DNA of 19,992 nucleotides from DATAEY01 sp038199035 (GCA_038199035.1 JBBPZM010000006.1:1-19992), one strand, 5' to 3'; positions 7,367 through 15,738 are shown, numbered from the stretch's first letter. Numbers and translations: made by a program. Notes: generated from the sequence alone by a model not told the origin.

Positions 7367-8526
7367 TAGGCCGGGACCAGCGCGTTGATCCCGGTCGCGG
7401 CGCGCCCGATGATCAGCTTCTGGATCTGCGACGTGCCCTCGTAGAGCGTCGTCACCCGCACGTCCCGCAGGTAGCGCTCGACCGGGTGGTCGTCGACGTA
7501 GCCCGCGCCGCCGTGGACCTGGATCGCCGTGTTGGCGCAGGCGATCGCCGCCTCCGTGGCGTAGAGCTTGGCGATCGAGGTCTCGGTGGTGTTGGGCTTG
7601 CCGGCGTCTTTGAGGAAGCCCGCCCGCCAGACCAGCATCCGCGCCGCCTCGGCCTGCACGACCCTGTCGGCGATCATCGCCGCCACCAGCTGGAAGGAGG
7701 CGATCGGCCGCCCGAACTGCTCGCGCTCCTTGGAGTACGAGACCGACTCCTCGACGCAGCCCTGGCAGACGCCGACGCAGCCGGCGGCCACCGAGTAGCG
7801 CCCGGAGTCCAGGGCTGACATCGCGACCTTGAAGCCGTCGCCGACCTCGCCGAGCATCGCGTCCAGCGGCACCTCGACCTCGTCGAGGGTCAGCGCCGCG
7901 GTGTCCGCGCCGTGCAGCCCGAGCTTGCCGTGGATCTCCTGCGCGGAGAAGCCCGGGTGCTCGGTGTCGACCAGGAAGCAGGCCAGTCCGCGGTGCTTGA
8001 GCTCAGGGTCGGTCTGGGCGAAGACCAGGCCGACCCTGGCGTGGCTGCCCATCGAGATCCACATCTTGGCGCCGGAGATCGACCAGCCGCCGTCGACCTT
8101 CTTGGCGCGGGTGCGCTGGTTGGCGGCGTCGGAGCCGGTGTCGGGCTCGGTCAGGCCGAAGAACCCGAGCCACCCGCCGGAGCACAGCTTCGGCAGGTAA
8201 CGCTGCTTCTGCTCCTCGGTCCCCCAGCGCAGGATCGACGAGCACACCAGCGACGTCTGGACCGAGACCACGGTGCGCATTGCCGAGTCGACGCGCCCGA
8301 CCTCCTCGACGATCAGCCCGTAGGTGACGTAGTCGAGCCCCGCGCCGCCGTACTCGCGTGGGACGATGGCGCCGAGGTAGCCCTGGTCGGCGATCTGCTT
8401 GACCAGGTCGACGTCGAAGTGGTGGTTGCGGTCGTTCTCCTTGGCCCGCGGCGCGATCTCGTTGGTGGCGAAGGCGCGCGCGGTCTCGCGGATCAGCCTC
8501 TGCTCGTCGGTCAGCTCGAAGTCCAT
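7366..8526 (-). CDS. Acyl-CoA dehydrogenase (short/medium-chain type)
   Basis: This FAD enzyme introduces the alpha,beta double bond in acyl-CoA and passes electrons to electron-transfer flavoprotein. It has 386 residues, the usual length. The helical N-domain starts MDFELTDEQR. FGLTEPDTGSDA at 123-134 contacts the flavin, SGAKMWISMG follows at 151-160, and the C-terminal domain holds REQFGRPIASFQ at 268-279 and HGGAGYVDDHPVERYLRD at 338-355. LYEGTSQIQ at 361-369 places the catalytic base at Glu363, as in short- and medium-chain and butyryl-CoA dehydrogenases rather than the isovaleryl type. ATG 8526 has GAGGAGG 3-4 nt upstream. The longer open frame upstream is not supported, because it overlaps vapC. 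It is coupled to the hydroxyacyl-CoA dehydrogenase. Confidence 0.95.
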   Translation of the reverse strand: MDFELTDEQRLIRETARAFATNEIAPRAKENDRNHHFDVDLVKQIADQGYLGAIVPREYGGAGLDYVTYGLIVEEVGRVDSAMRTVVSVQTSLVCSSILRWGTEEQKQRYLPKLCSGGWLGFFGLTEPDTGSDAANQRTRAKKVDGGWSISGAKMWISMGSHARVGLVFAQTDPELKHRGLACFLVDTEHPGFSAQEIHGKLGLHGADTAALTLDEVEVPLDAMLGEVGDGFKVAMSALDSGRYSVAAGCVGVCQGCVEESVSYSKEREQFGRPIASFQLVAAMIADRVVQAEAARMLVWRAGFLKDAGKPNTTETSIAKLYATEAAIACANTAIQVHGGAGYVDDHPVERYLRDVRVTTLYEGTSQIQKLIIGRAATGINALVPA

Positions 8527-8552
8527 AGGCCTCCTCGTGAGGGGCGCCAAAG

Positions 8553-9005
8553 CTACCGCACGGCTGGGGCTCGACCATCGTCGAGCGGATGGCGCCAGCG
8601 CAGGTCCGGAAAGCGGGCGAAGTCGCGGTCGGTGGTGATCCACTCGCTGCCGGACTCGATCGCCAGCGCGGCGAGGTAGGCGTCGGGGACGAGATTGCCC
8701 TTGGCCTGCACTTCTCGGCACAGGCGCTCGAACAGCTCCCAGTGGCGCCGGCCCGGTTGCACCCTCACCGCCGTCGGCTGATCGCGCAGAGCGCTGGCGA
8801 ACTCGAAGGCTGCCTCAGGCGGATCCGGCTGGGCGAAACCCCGGGGATTGGTGACGACGCGGACGAAGCCGCTCAGCACCAGTTCGCTGATCCCGAACGG
8901 CCGATCGGACTCCAGCAAGCGCGTCAGCCAGTCGCGATACTCTTCGTGGCGGGAGGCGTCGCTGCGATAGGCGTAAACCAGGACGTTGACGTCGGTGAGG
9001 ATCAC
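8553..9005 (-). CDS. vapC: VapC-family toxin, PIN-domain ribonuclease
   Basis: PIN-domain toxins are Mg-dependent RNases that cut specific tRNA or rRNA sites and are held inactive by a cognate VapB. The 150-residue product shows the four acidic residues in order: Asp5 (LTDVNVLVYAY), Glu41 (ISELVLSGFVRVV), Asp108 (VPDAYLAALAIE) and Asp126 (WITTDRDF). The GTG start at 9005 overlaps the antitoxin stop as GTGA, typical of vapBC coupling. The stop lies 26 bp before the acyl-CoA dehydrogenase ATG, so the toxin sits between beta-oxidation genes and could share their transcript. The catalytic set is complete, so nothing indicates decay. The RNA target cannot be read. Confidence 0.9.
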   Translation of the reverse strand: MILTDVNVLVYAYRSDASRHEEYRDWLTRLLESDRPFGISELVLSGFVRVVTNPRGFAQPDPPEAAFEFASALRDQPTAVRVQPGRRHWELFERLCREVQAKGNLVPDAYLAALAIESGSEWITTDRDFARFPDLRWRHPLDDGRAPAVR

Positions 9006-9265
9006 CGGCGCTTGTCGAGGGGCAGACCCTCATCCATCAGCTCGAGCAGGCCGGCGCTGTCATCGATGTCCACCCCGGGCATGAGACCGCCCTTGCAGCC
9101 GGAAACAGGGAGCTCCACTCGCGCGCGAGGATGCTCCTCGGTGGGGCGCGCCAGGGACACGCGAAGCGCGTCCTCGATCAGCTTCGTAAGGGTGGTGCCG
9201 TTATCCACCGCGCGTCGCTTGGCCGCCGCCAGCAGGTCGTCGTCGAGACGGATAGTGGTGCGCAT
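9002..9265 (-). CDS. vapB: VapB-family antitoxin, ribbon-helix-helix
   Basis: This 87-residue antitoxin begins MRTTIRLDDDLLAAAKRRA, the N-terminal strand and first helix of a ribbon-helix-helix DNA-binding fold (about residues 1-42). The C-terminal part (about 50-87, with DIDDSAGLLELMDEG) would thread into the toxin. By family precedent the dimer neutralises VapC and represses its own operon. ATG 9265 is preferred over the upstream in-frame start at 9283 because it opens directly on the strand motif and lies 7 nt from a good -10 box. Inverted repeats around the start are candidate operators. The stop overlaps vapC. Confidence 0.88.
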   Translation of the reverse strand: MRTTIRLDDDLLAAAKRRAVDNGTTLTKLIEDALRVSLARPTEEHPRARVELPVSGCKGGLMPGVDIDDSAGLLELMDEGLPLDKRR

Positions 9266-9284
9266 GCACCGAAGCATACGCATG
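9257..9284. promoter_or_regulatory. Candidate VapB operator inverted repeats
   Basis: GGTGC-GCAT-GCACC (9257-9270) is centred on the vapB start codon, and the imperfect palindrome CATACGCATG (9275-9284) overlaps the -10 box. Both are well placed for autorepression by a ribbon-helix-helix dimer. Palindromes this short could be chance. Confidence 0.4.
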
Positions 9285-9301
9285 GCACATCAATATGTCT
9301 A
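9273..9301 (-). promoter_or_regulatory. vapBC promoter
   Basis: On the minus strand TAGACA (9301-9296) matches TTGACA at five of six positions. A 17-bp spacer leads to TATGCT (9278-9273), and the vapB ATG follows after 7 nt. This is the best-formed promoter in the window and would give a leaderless mRNA. Confidence 0.65.
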
Positions 9302-9307
9302 TGTTGT

Positions 9308-9343
9308 CGGAGGTTCTCCGCGGTTCCGAGCGGTTTTGCCGCT
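9308..9343 (-). terminator. Two small hairpins after the thiolase gene
   Basis: Downstream of the thiolase stop, AGCGG/CCGCT (9343-9329, 5-nt loop) is followed by CGGAG/CTCCG (9320-9308, 3-nt loop). They could end the thiolase transcript before the vapBC promoter. Neither has a T-run, so support is modest. Confidence 0.35.
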
Positions 9344-9366
9344 GCGCGCAACGTCGACTGCGCGAG

Positions 9367-10569
<1,203 letters not shown>

Positions 10570-10582
10570 GGGGTGGTCGACG

Positions 10583-10588
10583 ATCCTA
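10583..10588 (-). promoter_or_regulatory. Candidate -10 box for thiolase
   Basis: TAGGAT on the minus strand ends 13 nt before the thiolase ATG, in the 31-bp gap after ftsH. No -35 is evident. It would allow thiolase expression independent of ftsH. Confidence 0.3.
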
Positions 10589-10600
10589 GCCAGCCGCGGG

Positions 10601-12643
10601 TCAGCCCGAGCTCGCGGCTCCGTCGCCCCGCGAGGACACCGCCACCGGCGTGGCCTCATTGCGCCGGGAGTCCTCTCGCCCGGGTCGCTCCAAGCCGGCC
10701 ACCGCGTAGGCGTCGGCCTCGTCGAGGCTCTCGCGCTCGAGCAGCGCCCCGGCCAGGGCCTCGAGCTTGGAGCGGTTGTCGCGCAGCCGGCCGAAGGCGC
10801 GCCGGTAGCACTCCTCGACGATGCGGCGCACTTCGGAGTCGACGAGCTCCCGGGTGGCCTGTGAGGCCCCGCCGTCCGGGCCGCCCCCGAAGAGCGATCC
10901 CTCGTCCTCCGGACGGGGCAGGACGGCGACCGGCCCGATGGCGTCGGACATCCCCCAGCGGCCCACCATCGATCGCGCGATCCGGGTGACCTGCTCGAGG
11001 TCCTGCTCGGCCCCGGTGGTGACGTTGCCGTAGATCAGCTCCTCGGCGGCGCGGCCGCCCAGCGCGCCGGTGATGCGCCCGCGCAGGTAGCCCTCGTCGT
11101 AGCCGTAGCGATCGGCGTCCGGCGTCTGGAGCGTCACGCCCAGCGCCCGGCCGCGCGGCACGATCGAGACCTTGCGCACGGGGTCCGCCCCGGCCTCGAG
11201 CATCCCCAGCAGCGCGTGGCCCGACTCGTGGTAGGCGGTGCGCTCCCGTTCGGCCGGGGAGATCGTGATCCGCCGCTCGGCGCCGAGCACCACCTTCTCC
11301 AGCGCGTCGGTGAAGTCGGCCGAGGCGACGCTGTCGTGGTCGCGACGCGCGGCGGTGAGCGCCGCCTCGTTGACCAGGTTCTTCAGGTCGGCGCCCACCA
11401 TGCCTGCCGTGGACGACGCCAGGGCGTCGAGGTCGACGTCGTCGCCCAGCGGGACGCTGCGGGTGTGGACCTCGAGGATCAGCTTGCGGCCCGTCTGGTC
11501 GGGTGGGTTGACGGTGACGCGGCGGTCGAAGCGCCCGGGCCGCAGCAGCGCTTGGTCCAGGACGTCGGGGCGGTTGGTCGCGGCGAGGACGATCACTCCC
11601 TCCGTCCCCGAGAAGCCGTCCATCTCGGTGAGGATCTGGTTGAGCGTCTGCTCGCGCTCGTCGTGGCCGCCGATGGCCATCCCGCCTCCGCGCTGGCGCC
11701 CGATGGCGTCGAGCTCGTCGATGAAGATGATCGCCGGCGCGGTGTCCTTGGCCTTCTGGAAGAGGTCGCGCACGCGGCTTGCGCCCACCCCCACCACCAT
11801 CTCGATGAACTCCGAGGCCGACAGCGAGAAGAAGGGGACGTTGGCCTCGCCGGCCACCGCGCGGGCGAGCAGCGTCTTACCCGTTCCCGGCGGCCCCGAG
11901 AGGAGGACGCCCTTGGGGATCGCTCCCCCCAGCCGGCTGTAGCGCTGCGGGTTGCGTAGGAAGTCGACGATCTCCACCAGCTCCTCCTCGGCCTCGTCGA
12001 TTCCCGCCACGTCGGCGAACGTGGTGCGCTGGGCCGAGGCCTCGTAGCGCTTGGCCCGCGATCGCCCCAGCCCGCCCAGCCCGCCGCCGGCGGCTCCCGC
12101 GGCGCGGCGCATGAGCATCACGAAGAGGGCGACGAGCAGGATCGTCGGGCCGAACGAGATCAGCAGGGTGAGCAGCAGCGAGCGCTGCTCCTCGACCGGG
12201 TGGGCGTTGACGATCACCCCCTTCTTGATCAGGAGCTGGAGCAGCTGGTCGTCGCCGAACGAGGGGCGGACGGTCTGGAAGCGCGGCGAGGGCTTGGACT
12301 TGGCGTCGGCGGGATATCGGACCGGAAAGCGGAAGTCGCCCTGGATCGTGTCGCCGCGGGTCGAGACCTCCTTGACGTTGGACTTCTCGACCTGGGAGCG
12401 GAAGAAGGTGTAGGGCACCTCGACGCGGTCGTTCTTGGGCGCGACGCGGGCGCCTAGGTACCAGTTCAGCGCCAGCAGGCCGATGAGGACGAGCCAGAAC
12501 CAGCGTCCGCCCGGGGGGCGGACAGACGTCCGGGAGGCGGAGCCCTGGTCGGGGCGCTCGGGCGCTCCCTCGACGCGCCAGGGCGCGCGGTCTGCGTCGG
12601 AGCCCTTGCGCGAGGCGGGCTGGTCGGTTCGCTGAGGGGGCAT
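10601..12643 (-). CDS. ftsH: ATP-dependent zinc metalloprotease FtsH
   Basis: FtsH is a membrane-anchored AAA+ hexameric protease that degrades unassembled membrane proteins and short-lived regulators. The product has 680 residues. A basic N-tail with PWRVEG near 21-26 precedes TM1 (about 48-64), an extracytoplasmic domain, and TM2 (about 158-179). The AAA module has Walker A GPPGTGKT at 250-257, Walker B IIFIDE at 305-310, and the second region of homology around ATNRPD at 355-360 with RPGRFDR at 368-374. The protease has HESGH at 472-476, and Asp548 in TTGAEQDLE is the likely third zinc ligand. The pore loop reads EMVVGVGA, with Val where many FtsH proteins have Phe. The C-terminal 30 residues are polar and low-complexity. 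ATG 12643 is chosen for family-like length; its upstream has no Shine-Dalgarno close enough. Confidence 0.95.
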   Translation of the reverse strand: MPPQRTDQPASRKGSDADRAPWRVEGAPERPDQGSASRTSVRPPGGRWFWLVLIGLLALNWYLGARVAPKNDRVEVPYTFFRSQVEKSNVKEVSTRGDTIQGDFRFPVRYPADAKSKPSPRFQTVRPSFGDDQLLQLLIKKGVIVNAHPVEEQRSLLLTLLISFGPTILLVALFVMLMRRAAGAAGGGLGGLGRSRAKRYEASAQRTTFADVAGIDEAEEELVEIVDFLRNPQRYSRLGGAIPKGVLLSGPPGTGKTLLARAVAGEANVPFFSLSASEFIEMVVGVGASRVRDLFQKAKDTAPAIIFIDELDAIGRQRGGGMAIGGHDEREQTLNQILTEMDGFSGTEGVIVLAATNRPDVLDQALLRPGRFDRRVTVNPPDQTGRKLILEVHTRSVPLGDDVDLDALASSTAGMVGADLKNLVNEAALTAARRDHDSVASADFTDALEKVVLGAERRITISPAERERTAYHESGHALLGMLEAGADPVRKVSIVPRGRALGVTLQTPDADRYGYDEGYLRGRITGALGGRAAEELIYGNVTTGAEQDLEQVTRIARSMVGRWGMSDAIGPVAVLPRPEDEGSLFGGGPDGGASQATRELVDSEVRRIVEECYRRAFGRLRDNRSKLEALAGALLERESLDEADAYAVAGLERPGREDSRRNEATPVAVSSRGDGAASSG

Positions 12644-12755
12644 GGGCGCGCAGCGCGGAGGCGAGACGCTCCTCGAAGGTAGCAACGCGCCTCATCGCTG
12701 CGACCAACCAAACGCGTCATCGTCAGAGCGACCCGCCGGAATGTGGAGGCGGGGG

Positions 12756-12761
12756 TACACT
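12756..12761 (+). promoter_or_regulatory. Candidate -10 box for the one-TM repeat protein
   Basis: TACACT ends 11 nt before ATG 12773 with no Shine-Dalgarno between. It lies in the 129-bp divergent gap shared with ftsH (12644-12772). A possible ftsH -10 (TACCTT, 12681-12676 on the minus strand) is in the same gap. Confidence 0.4.
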
Positions 12762-12772
12762 CGCCGACGGGC

Positions 12773-13225
12773 ATGGACCCGTTCGTCCTCATCATGGCCG
12801 GACTGGTGGGGGGGCTCTTCCTCTGGGTGGTCTTCCTCGGCATCTACCACCCGCGCTCGGCTCGCGACGTCCTCGACTGGCGCCCTACGCGCTCGGCCGA
12901 GCTCGAGGTCCAGAACGAGATCGACGACCTCGAGCAGATGCTCGAGGCGACCAACGAGCGCCGCCGCGCGCGCGGCGAATCAGACATCACCGAGGCGACC
13001 CTGCGGACCCGCGTCCAGCAGGACTTACGCGAGGCCAACGAGCGCCGCGAGCGCTATCTCGGCGACGCGGACCTGCACCAGATGCTCGAGGCCACCAACT
13101 TCCGCCGGCGGCGGCGCGGTGAGCGAGAGCTGACGGAGGCCGACTACCGCGCGGAGATCGAGGGCGACGGGCCGCACCGCCCCCCGTCGCCCGATCGACG
13201 CCCGCCCGCTCCTCCGCCGCGCTGA
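12773..13225 (+). CDS. Single-pass membrane protein with duplicated QMLEATN module, unknown function
   Basis: I do not recognise a named family for this 150-residue protein. An N-terminal TM segment (about residues 4-24, with few charged residues before it) is followed by a highly charged, helical cytoplasmic or periplasmic region. Two related modules occupy residues 52-84 and 100-132. Both contain QMLEATN, an RRRxRG stretch and TEAxxR, and they are identical at about 20 of 33 positions. A degenerate third piece (REANERRERYLG, 86-97) lies between them. The tail from about 134 is Pro/Arg-rich. The ATG at 12773 is preferred over an upstream in-frame GTG at 12743, because it begins just before the TM segment and sits 11 nt after TACACT. 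It is divergent from ftsH, and a short-lived membrane protein beside that protease could be its substrate or partner; this is speculation. Confidence 0.75.
   Translation: MDPFVLIMAGLVGGLFLWVVFLGIYHPRSARDVLDWRPTRSAELEVQNEIDDLEQMLEATNERRRARGESDITEATLRTRVQQDLREANERRERYLGDADLHQMLEATNFRRRRRGERELTEADYRAEIEGDGPHRPPSPDRRPPAPPPR
12926..13168 (+). repeat. Intragenic duplication within the one-TM protein
   Basis: The two modules lie at 12926-13024 and 13070-13168, offset by 144 bp. They share nearly identical DNA around gatgctcgaggc-accaac. The divergence elsewhere indicates an old in-frame duplication rather than a recent slippage event. Confidence 0.7.
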
Positions 13226-13234
13226 CGCTCGGCC

Positions 13235-13762
13235 GTGGCCCGCGTCCTCATCGTCGGCTGCGGGTGCCGCGGCCTGGCCCTGGCGGGCGAGCTCCGAGCC
13301 GGCGGCCACGCCGTGCGGGGAACGACCCGCGACGAAGCCCGCGGCGCCACGCTGCGACGGGCGGGTGTCGAGCCGTGGGTCGGCGATCCCGGGCGCCTGG
13401 CGACCCTCACTCGGGCGCTTGAGTCGGTGACCGTGGTGTGCTGGCTGCTGGCCAGCGCCGCCGACGCGCCCGAACGCCTGCGCGCGCTCCACGACGAGCG
13501 CCTGGGCGCCTACCTGCGCCAGATGGTCGACACCACGGTGCGCGGCTTCGCCTACGAGGCGGCCGGGACGGCCGGCCAGAAGGTCCTCGAGCGCGGGCGC
13601 GAGGTGGCCGAGGCGGCCTCGCGGACATGGGAGCTTCCCCTCGCCTTCATAGAGGCCGATCCGGTCGATCACGCCACGTGGGCGACCTCGGCCGCGACGA
13701 CGATCGGGCGGCTGCTGGACGAGCGCTCGCCCGCTTCCGAGCAGCCAGGCGTTCCTGGTTAG
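13235..13762 (+). CDS. Short NAD(P)-binding Rossmann protein (epimerase/SDR-like)
   Basis: The 175-residue product opens with VLIVGCGCRGLALAGEL (about 4-20), a dinucleotide-binding loop of the GxGxxG type (GCGCRG). It continues with a basic position suited to NADP binding (TTRDEARG, near 30-37) and VTVVCWLLASA near 65-75, the end of a beta strand in the Rossmann half. No Tyr-x-x-x-Lys pair is visible. At 175 residues it is much shorter than a full extended SDR (about 290-330), so it is either a compact family or a cofactor-binding remnant. GTG 13235 lies 9 nt after the preceding stop without a clear Shine-Dalgarno, so expression probably depends on the gene before it. Substrate unknown. Confidence 0.7.
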   Translation: MARVLIVGCGCRGLALAGELRAGGHAVRGTTRDEARGATLRRAGVEPWVGDPGRLATLTRALESVTVVCWLLASAADAPERLRALHDERLGAYLRQMVDTTVRGFAYEAAGTAGQKVLERGREVAEAASRTWELPLAFIEADPVDHATWATSAATTIGRLLDERSPASEQPGVPG

Positions 13763-13815
13763 ACTGGCCGGAAAGGGAAACCTGCTAAAGCCGACACAGA
13801 TTCAGGAGGAACCCG
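13760..13815 (+). promoter_or_regulatory. Promoter, leader and ribosome binding site of the rhodanese gene
   Basis: TAGACT (13760-13765) can serve as -10, putting the 5' end near 13772 and a leader of about 44 nt. AGGAGG at 13804-13809 lies 6 nt before the GTG and fixes that start. Between them AGG-GAAA-CCT can form a small hairpin closed by a GNRA-type loop, flanked by possible pairing of CTG..CGG with CCG..CAG. Confidence 0.5.
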
Positions 13816-14658
13816 GTGGCTGATTACGCGAAGGACGTGCTCGTCGACACCCAGTGGCTCGAGGACCGCCTCGAGGACGACTCGATCCGCATCGTCGAGG
13901 TGGACGAGAACCCCGGGCTCTACGCCGAGGCCCACATCCCCGGCGCGATCGGCTTCGACTGGAAGCGCGACCTCCAAGACCAGGTCAAGCGCGACTTCCT
14001 CGACCCCCGGGAGTTCGGCGAGCTCTTCGGCAGCCGCGGCATCTCCAACGATCACCAGATCGTCCTTTACGGGGACCGCAACAACTGGTTCGCGGCCTAC
14101 ACCTACTGGTACCTCAAGTACTACGGCCACGACAACGTCCGGCTGCTCAACGGGCCGCGCGAGAAGTGGATCGGCGAGGGCCGCCAGACCACGACCGACG
14201 TGCCCTCGTACGAGTCGGCCACCTTCGAGGCCAAGCCGGGCGACGACGCCATCCGCGCCAAGCGCGACGAGGTCCGCGAGGCGGTCGACGGGGCGACCAA
14301 GCTCGTCGACGTCCGCGCGCCCCAGGAGTACTCGGGCGAGCTCATCGCCATGCCCGGCTACGAGCAGGAGGGCGCCCAGCGCTCCGGCCACATCCCCGGC
14401 GCCGCGTCGATCCCCTGGGCCCAGGCCGTCCAGGAGGACGGGACGTTCAAGTCGGCCGACGAGCTGCGCGAGCTCTACGGCGGCAAGGGGGTCATCGACG
14501 GCGAGCCGATCATCGCCTACTGCCGCATCGGCGAGCGCTCCGCCCACACCTGGTTCGTGCTGCACGAGCTCCTGGGCCGCGACGACGTAAAGAACTACGA
14601 CGGGTCGTGGACGGAGTGGGGCAACCTCGTAGACGTTCCGATCGAGAAGGACGTCTAG
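13816..14658 (+). CDS. Thiosulfate sulfurtransferase, two-domain rhodanese
   Basis: Rhodaneses move sulfane sulfur from thiosulfate or related donors to cyanide or cellular thiols. The 280-residue product has two rhodanese domains. The N-terminal one (about 8-128, with AEAHIPGAIGFDW near 37-49) has Asp87 in YGDRNN where the active Cys would be and is presumably structural. The C-terminal one (about 150-278, with SGHIPGAASIPW at 190-201) carries the active-site loop C236-RIGERS. This matches the actinobacterial CysA/SseA type. The GTG start has a strong AGGAGG and its own leader. The stop codon overlaps that of the convergent Nudix gene within CTAG. No cysteine or molybdopterin genes are adjacent to show a pathway. 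Confidence 0.93.
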   Translation: MADYAKDVLVDTQWLEDRLEDDSIRIVEVDENPGLYAEAHIPGAIGFDWKRDLQDQVKRDFLDPREFGELFGSRGISNDHQIVLYGDRNNWFAAYTYWYLKYYGHDNVRLLNGPREKWIGEGRQTTTDVPSYESATFEAKPGDDAIRAKRDEVREAVDGATKLVDVRAPQEYSGELIAMPGYEQEGAQRSGHIPGAASIPWAQAVQEDGTFKSADELRELYGGKGVIDGEPIIAYCRIGERSAHTWFVLHELLGRDDVKNYDGSWTEWGNLVDVPIEKDV

Positions 14659-15284
14659 CCCGGCGCGCTGGTCTCGCCAGCGCCGTCCAGCAACGGAGCC
14701 AGGCGCTCGAAGAGGTCGGTGAGAATGCGGGCGGTGGCGCCCCAGATGAGGTTTTCGCCGACCTCGTAGACGTCGGTGCGGAAGGGCACGCCGCGGCGGA
14801 CGAGGCGCTTGCGGCTGTGGCCGGTCAGGAGGGCGGGTAGCGAGAGCTCGAGCACCTCGTCGACCTCGGCGGCGCTCGGGAGCCAGCGGTGGCCGGCCTC
14901 GATCGTCCCCACGAAGGGATAGATGGCGTAGTTGGTCACGACGGTCGGGGTCGGGGTGAGGGCGCCGACGAGCTGGACGGCCTCGCGCGGCAGGCCGATC
15001 TCCTCCTCGGCCTCGCGCAGGGCCGTCTGGCGCAGGTCCTCCTCCTCGATGTCCTGACGCCCGCCCGGGAACGAGATCTCGCCGGCGTGCCGGCGCAGGT
15101 CGGGTCGGCGGCGGGTGAACACGCAGTGCAGCTCGCCCTCGACCTCGTAGAGAGCCACGAGCACCGCAGCGTCGATGCGCCCCCGCACGTCGAGGCCGGC
15201 GGCCTCTCGGGGCGAGAGCAGAAGCGGGCGCAGCCGCTCGGCGAGCGGCCCTCGGGACGACGCGGAGGCCGGTCGCGCGCTCAG
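14655..15284 (-). CDS. Nudix hydrolase, CoA-pyrophosphatase (NudL) type
   Basis: The family hydrolyses CoA and derivatives to 3',5'-ADP and phosphopantetheine. RRHAGEISFPGGRQDIEEED followed by LRQTALREAEEEIGL is the Nudix box in the NudL/UPF0035 form, with the extra residue that subgroup carries before the REAEEE core. TPTPTVVTNYAIYPFVG follows, as in CoA pyrophosphatases. The start is unresolved. The frame is open up to GTG 15359, which would overlap the OsmC gene by 79 bp. CTG 15284 overlaps the OsmC stop as CTGA and is used here because family-like sequence (LAERLRPLLLSPREA) lies between it and the next usable start, GTG 15188. None of the three has a good Shine-Dalgarno. Its TAG shares CTAG with the rhodanese stop. 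Confidence 0.85.
   Translation of the reverse strand: MSARPASASSRGPLAERLRPLLLSPREAAGLDVRGRIDAAVLVALYEVEGELHCVFTRRRPDLRRHAGEISFPGGRQDIEEEDLRQTALREAEEEIGLPREAVQLVGALTPTPTVVTNYAIYPFVGTIEAGHRWLPSAAEVDEVLELSLPALLTGHSRKRLVRRGVPFRTDVYEVGENLIWGATARILTDLFERLAPLLDGAGETSAPG
14662..14684 (+). terminator. Possible rhodanese terminator hairpin
   Basis: GCTGG (14667-14671) and CCAGC (14677-14681) pair across a TCTCG loop and extend by GGC/GCC over a 2-nt bulge, 4 nt after the rhodanese stop. There is no T-run. It lies inside the last codons of the convergent Nudix gene. Confidence 0.3.
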
Positions 15285-15694
15285 GCGCCGACCGGAGCGA
15301 CCCGCTCCACGCGCTCGTCGAACATGACCTCGCCGTCGAGCGTGCGGTGCACCGGGCACTTGGCGGCGATGGCCATCAGGCGCTGGACCTGGTCGTCGCC
15401 GAGGTCCTGGGGAAGGCGGACGACCAGCTCGAAGCGGGTCGGGCAGCCACGCTCGGCGGGCTGGTACTGGCAGTCGACCTCGACCGGGCCGACATCCCAG
15501 CCCTTGCGCTGGGCGTACATCTCCAAGGTGATCGCCGTGCAGGCAGCCAGCGAGGCCGCCAGCAGCTCCTGGGGGCTTGGTGCGGCGTCGTCACCGCCGG
15601 CGTCGCGCGGCTCGTCGGCCACCACCGAGTGCTCGCGCACCTTGATGTCGTGCTGGAAGCCTGCGCTGGAGCGGCGGCGGGCCGTGACTCTCAT
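15281..15694 (-). CDS. OsmC/Ohr-family protein
   Basis: OsmC/Ohr proteins are small cytoplasmic dimers that reduce organic hydroperoxides with a pair of redox cysteines. The 137-residue product keeps both: Cys52 in PSPQELLAASLAACTA (39-54) and Cys113 in AAKCPVHRTL (110-119). Length is typical. The ATG at 15694 has GGGGA about 6 nt upstream, and a CTGACA/TAGGAG promoter lies further up. The gene ends inside the start region of the Nudix gene, suggesting coupled translation. Whether the reductant is lipoylated protein (Ohr-like) or another thiol cannot be decided. TrxB and rhodanese elsewhere in the window fit a general thiol-redox setting but are not linked by operon. Confidence 0.88.
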   Translation of the reverse strand: MRVTARRRSSAGFQHDIKVREHSVVADEPRDAGGDDAAPSPQELLAASLAACTAITLEMYAQRKGWDVGPVEVDCQYQPAERGCPTRFELVVRLPQDLGDDQVQRLMAIAAKCPVHRTLDGEVMFDERVERVAPVGA

Positions 15695-15738
15695 GCTCGT
15701 TCCCCAGTCGGTTGTCCCTGCCTGAGATCACAAGGCTA

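Noticed and set aside
5756..7369. 537-codon plus-strand ORF
   Set aside because: It is an exact shadow of the hydroxyacyl-CoA dehydrogenase gene, whose catalytic motifs are clear on the minus strand.
11877..12707. Minus-strand ORF starting MRRVATFEERLASALRA upstream of ftsH
   Set aside because: The first 20 codons look protein-like, but the frame then runs out of phase through ftsH as Arg/Pro-rich shadow. FtsH from 12643 has the expected N-terminus.
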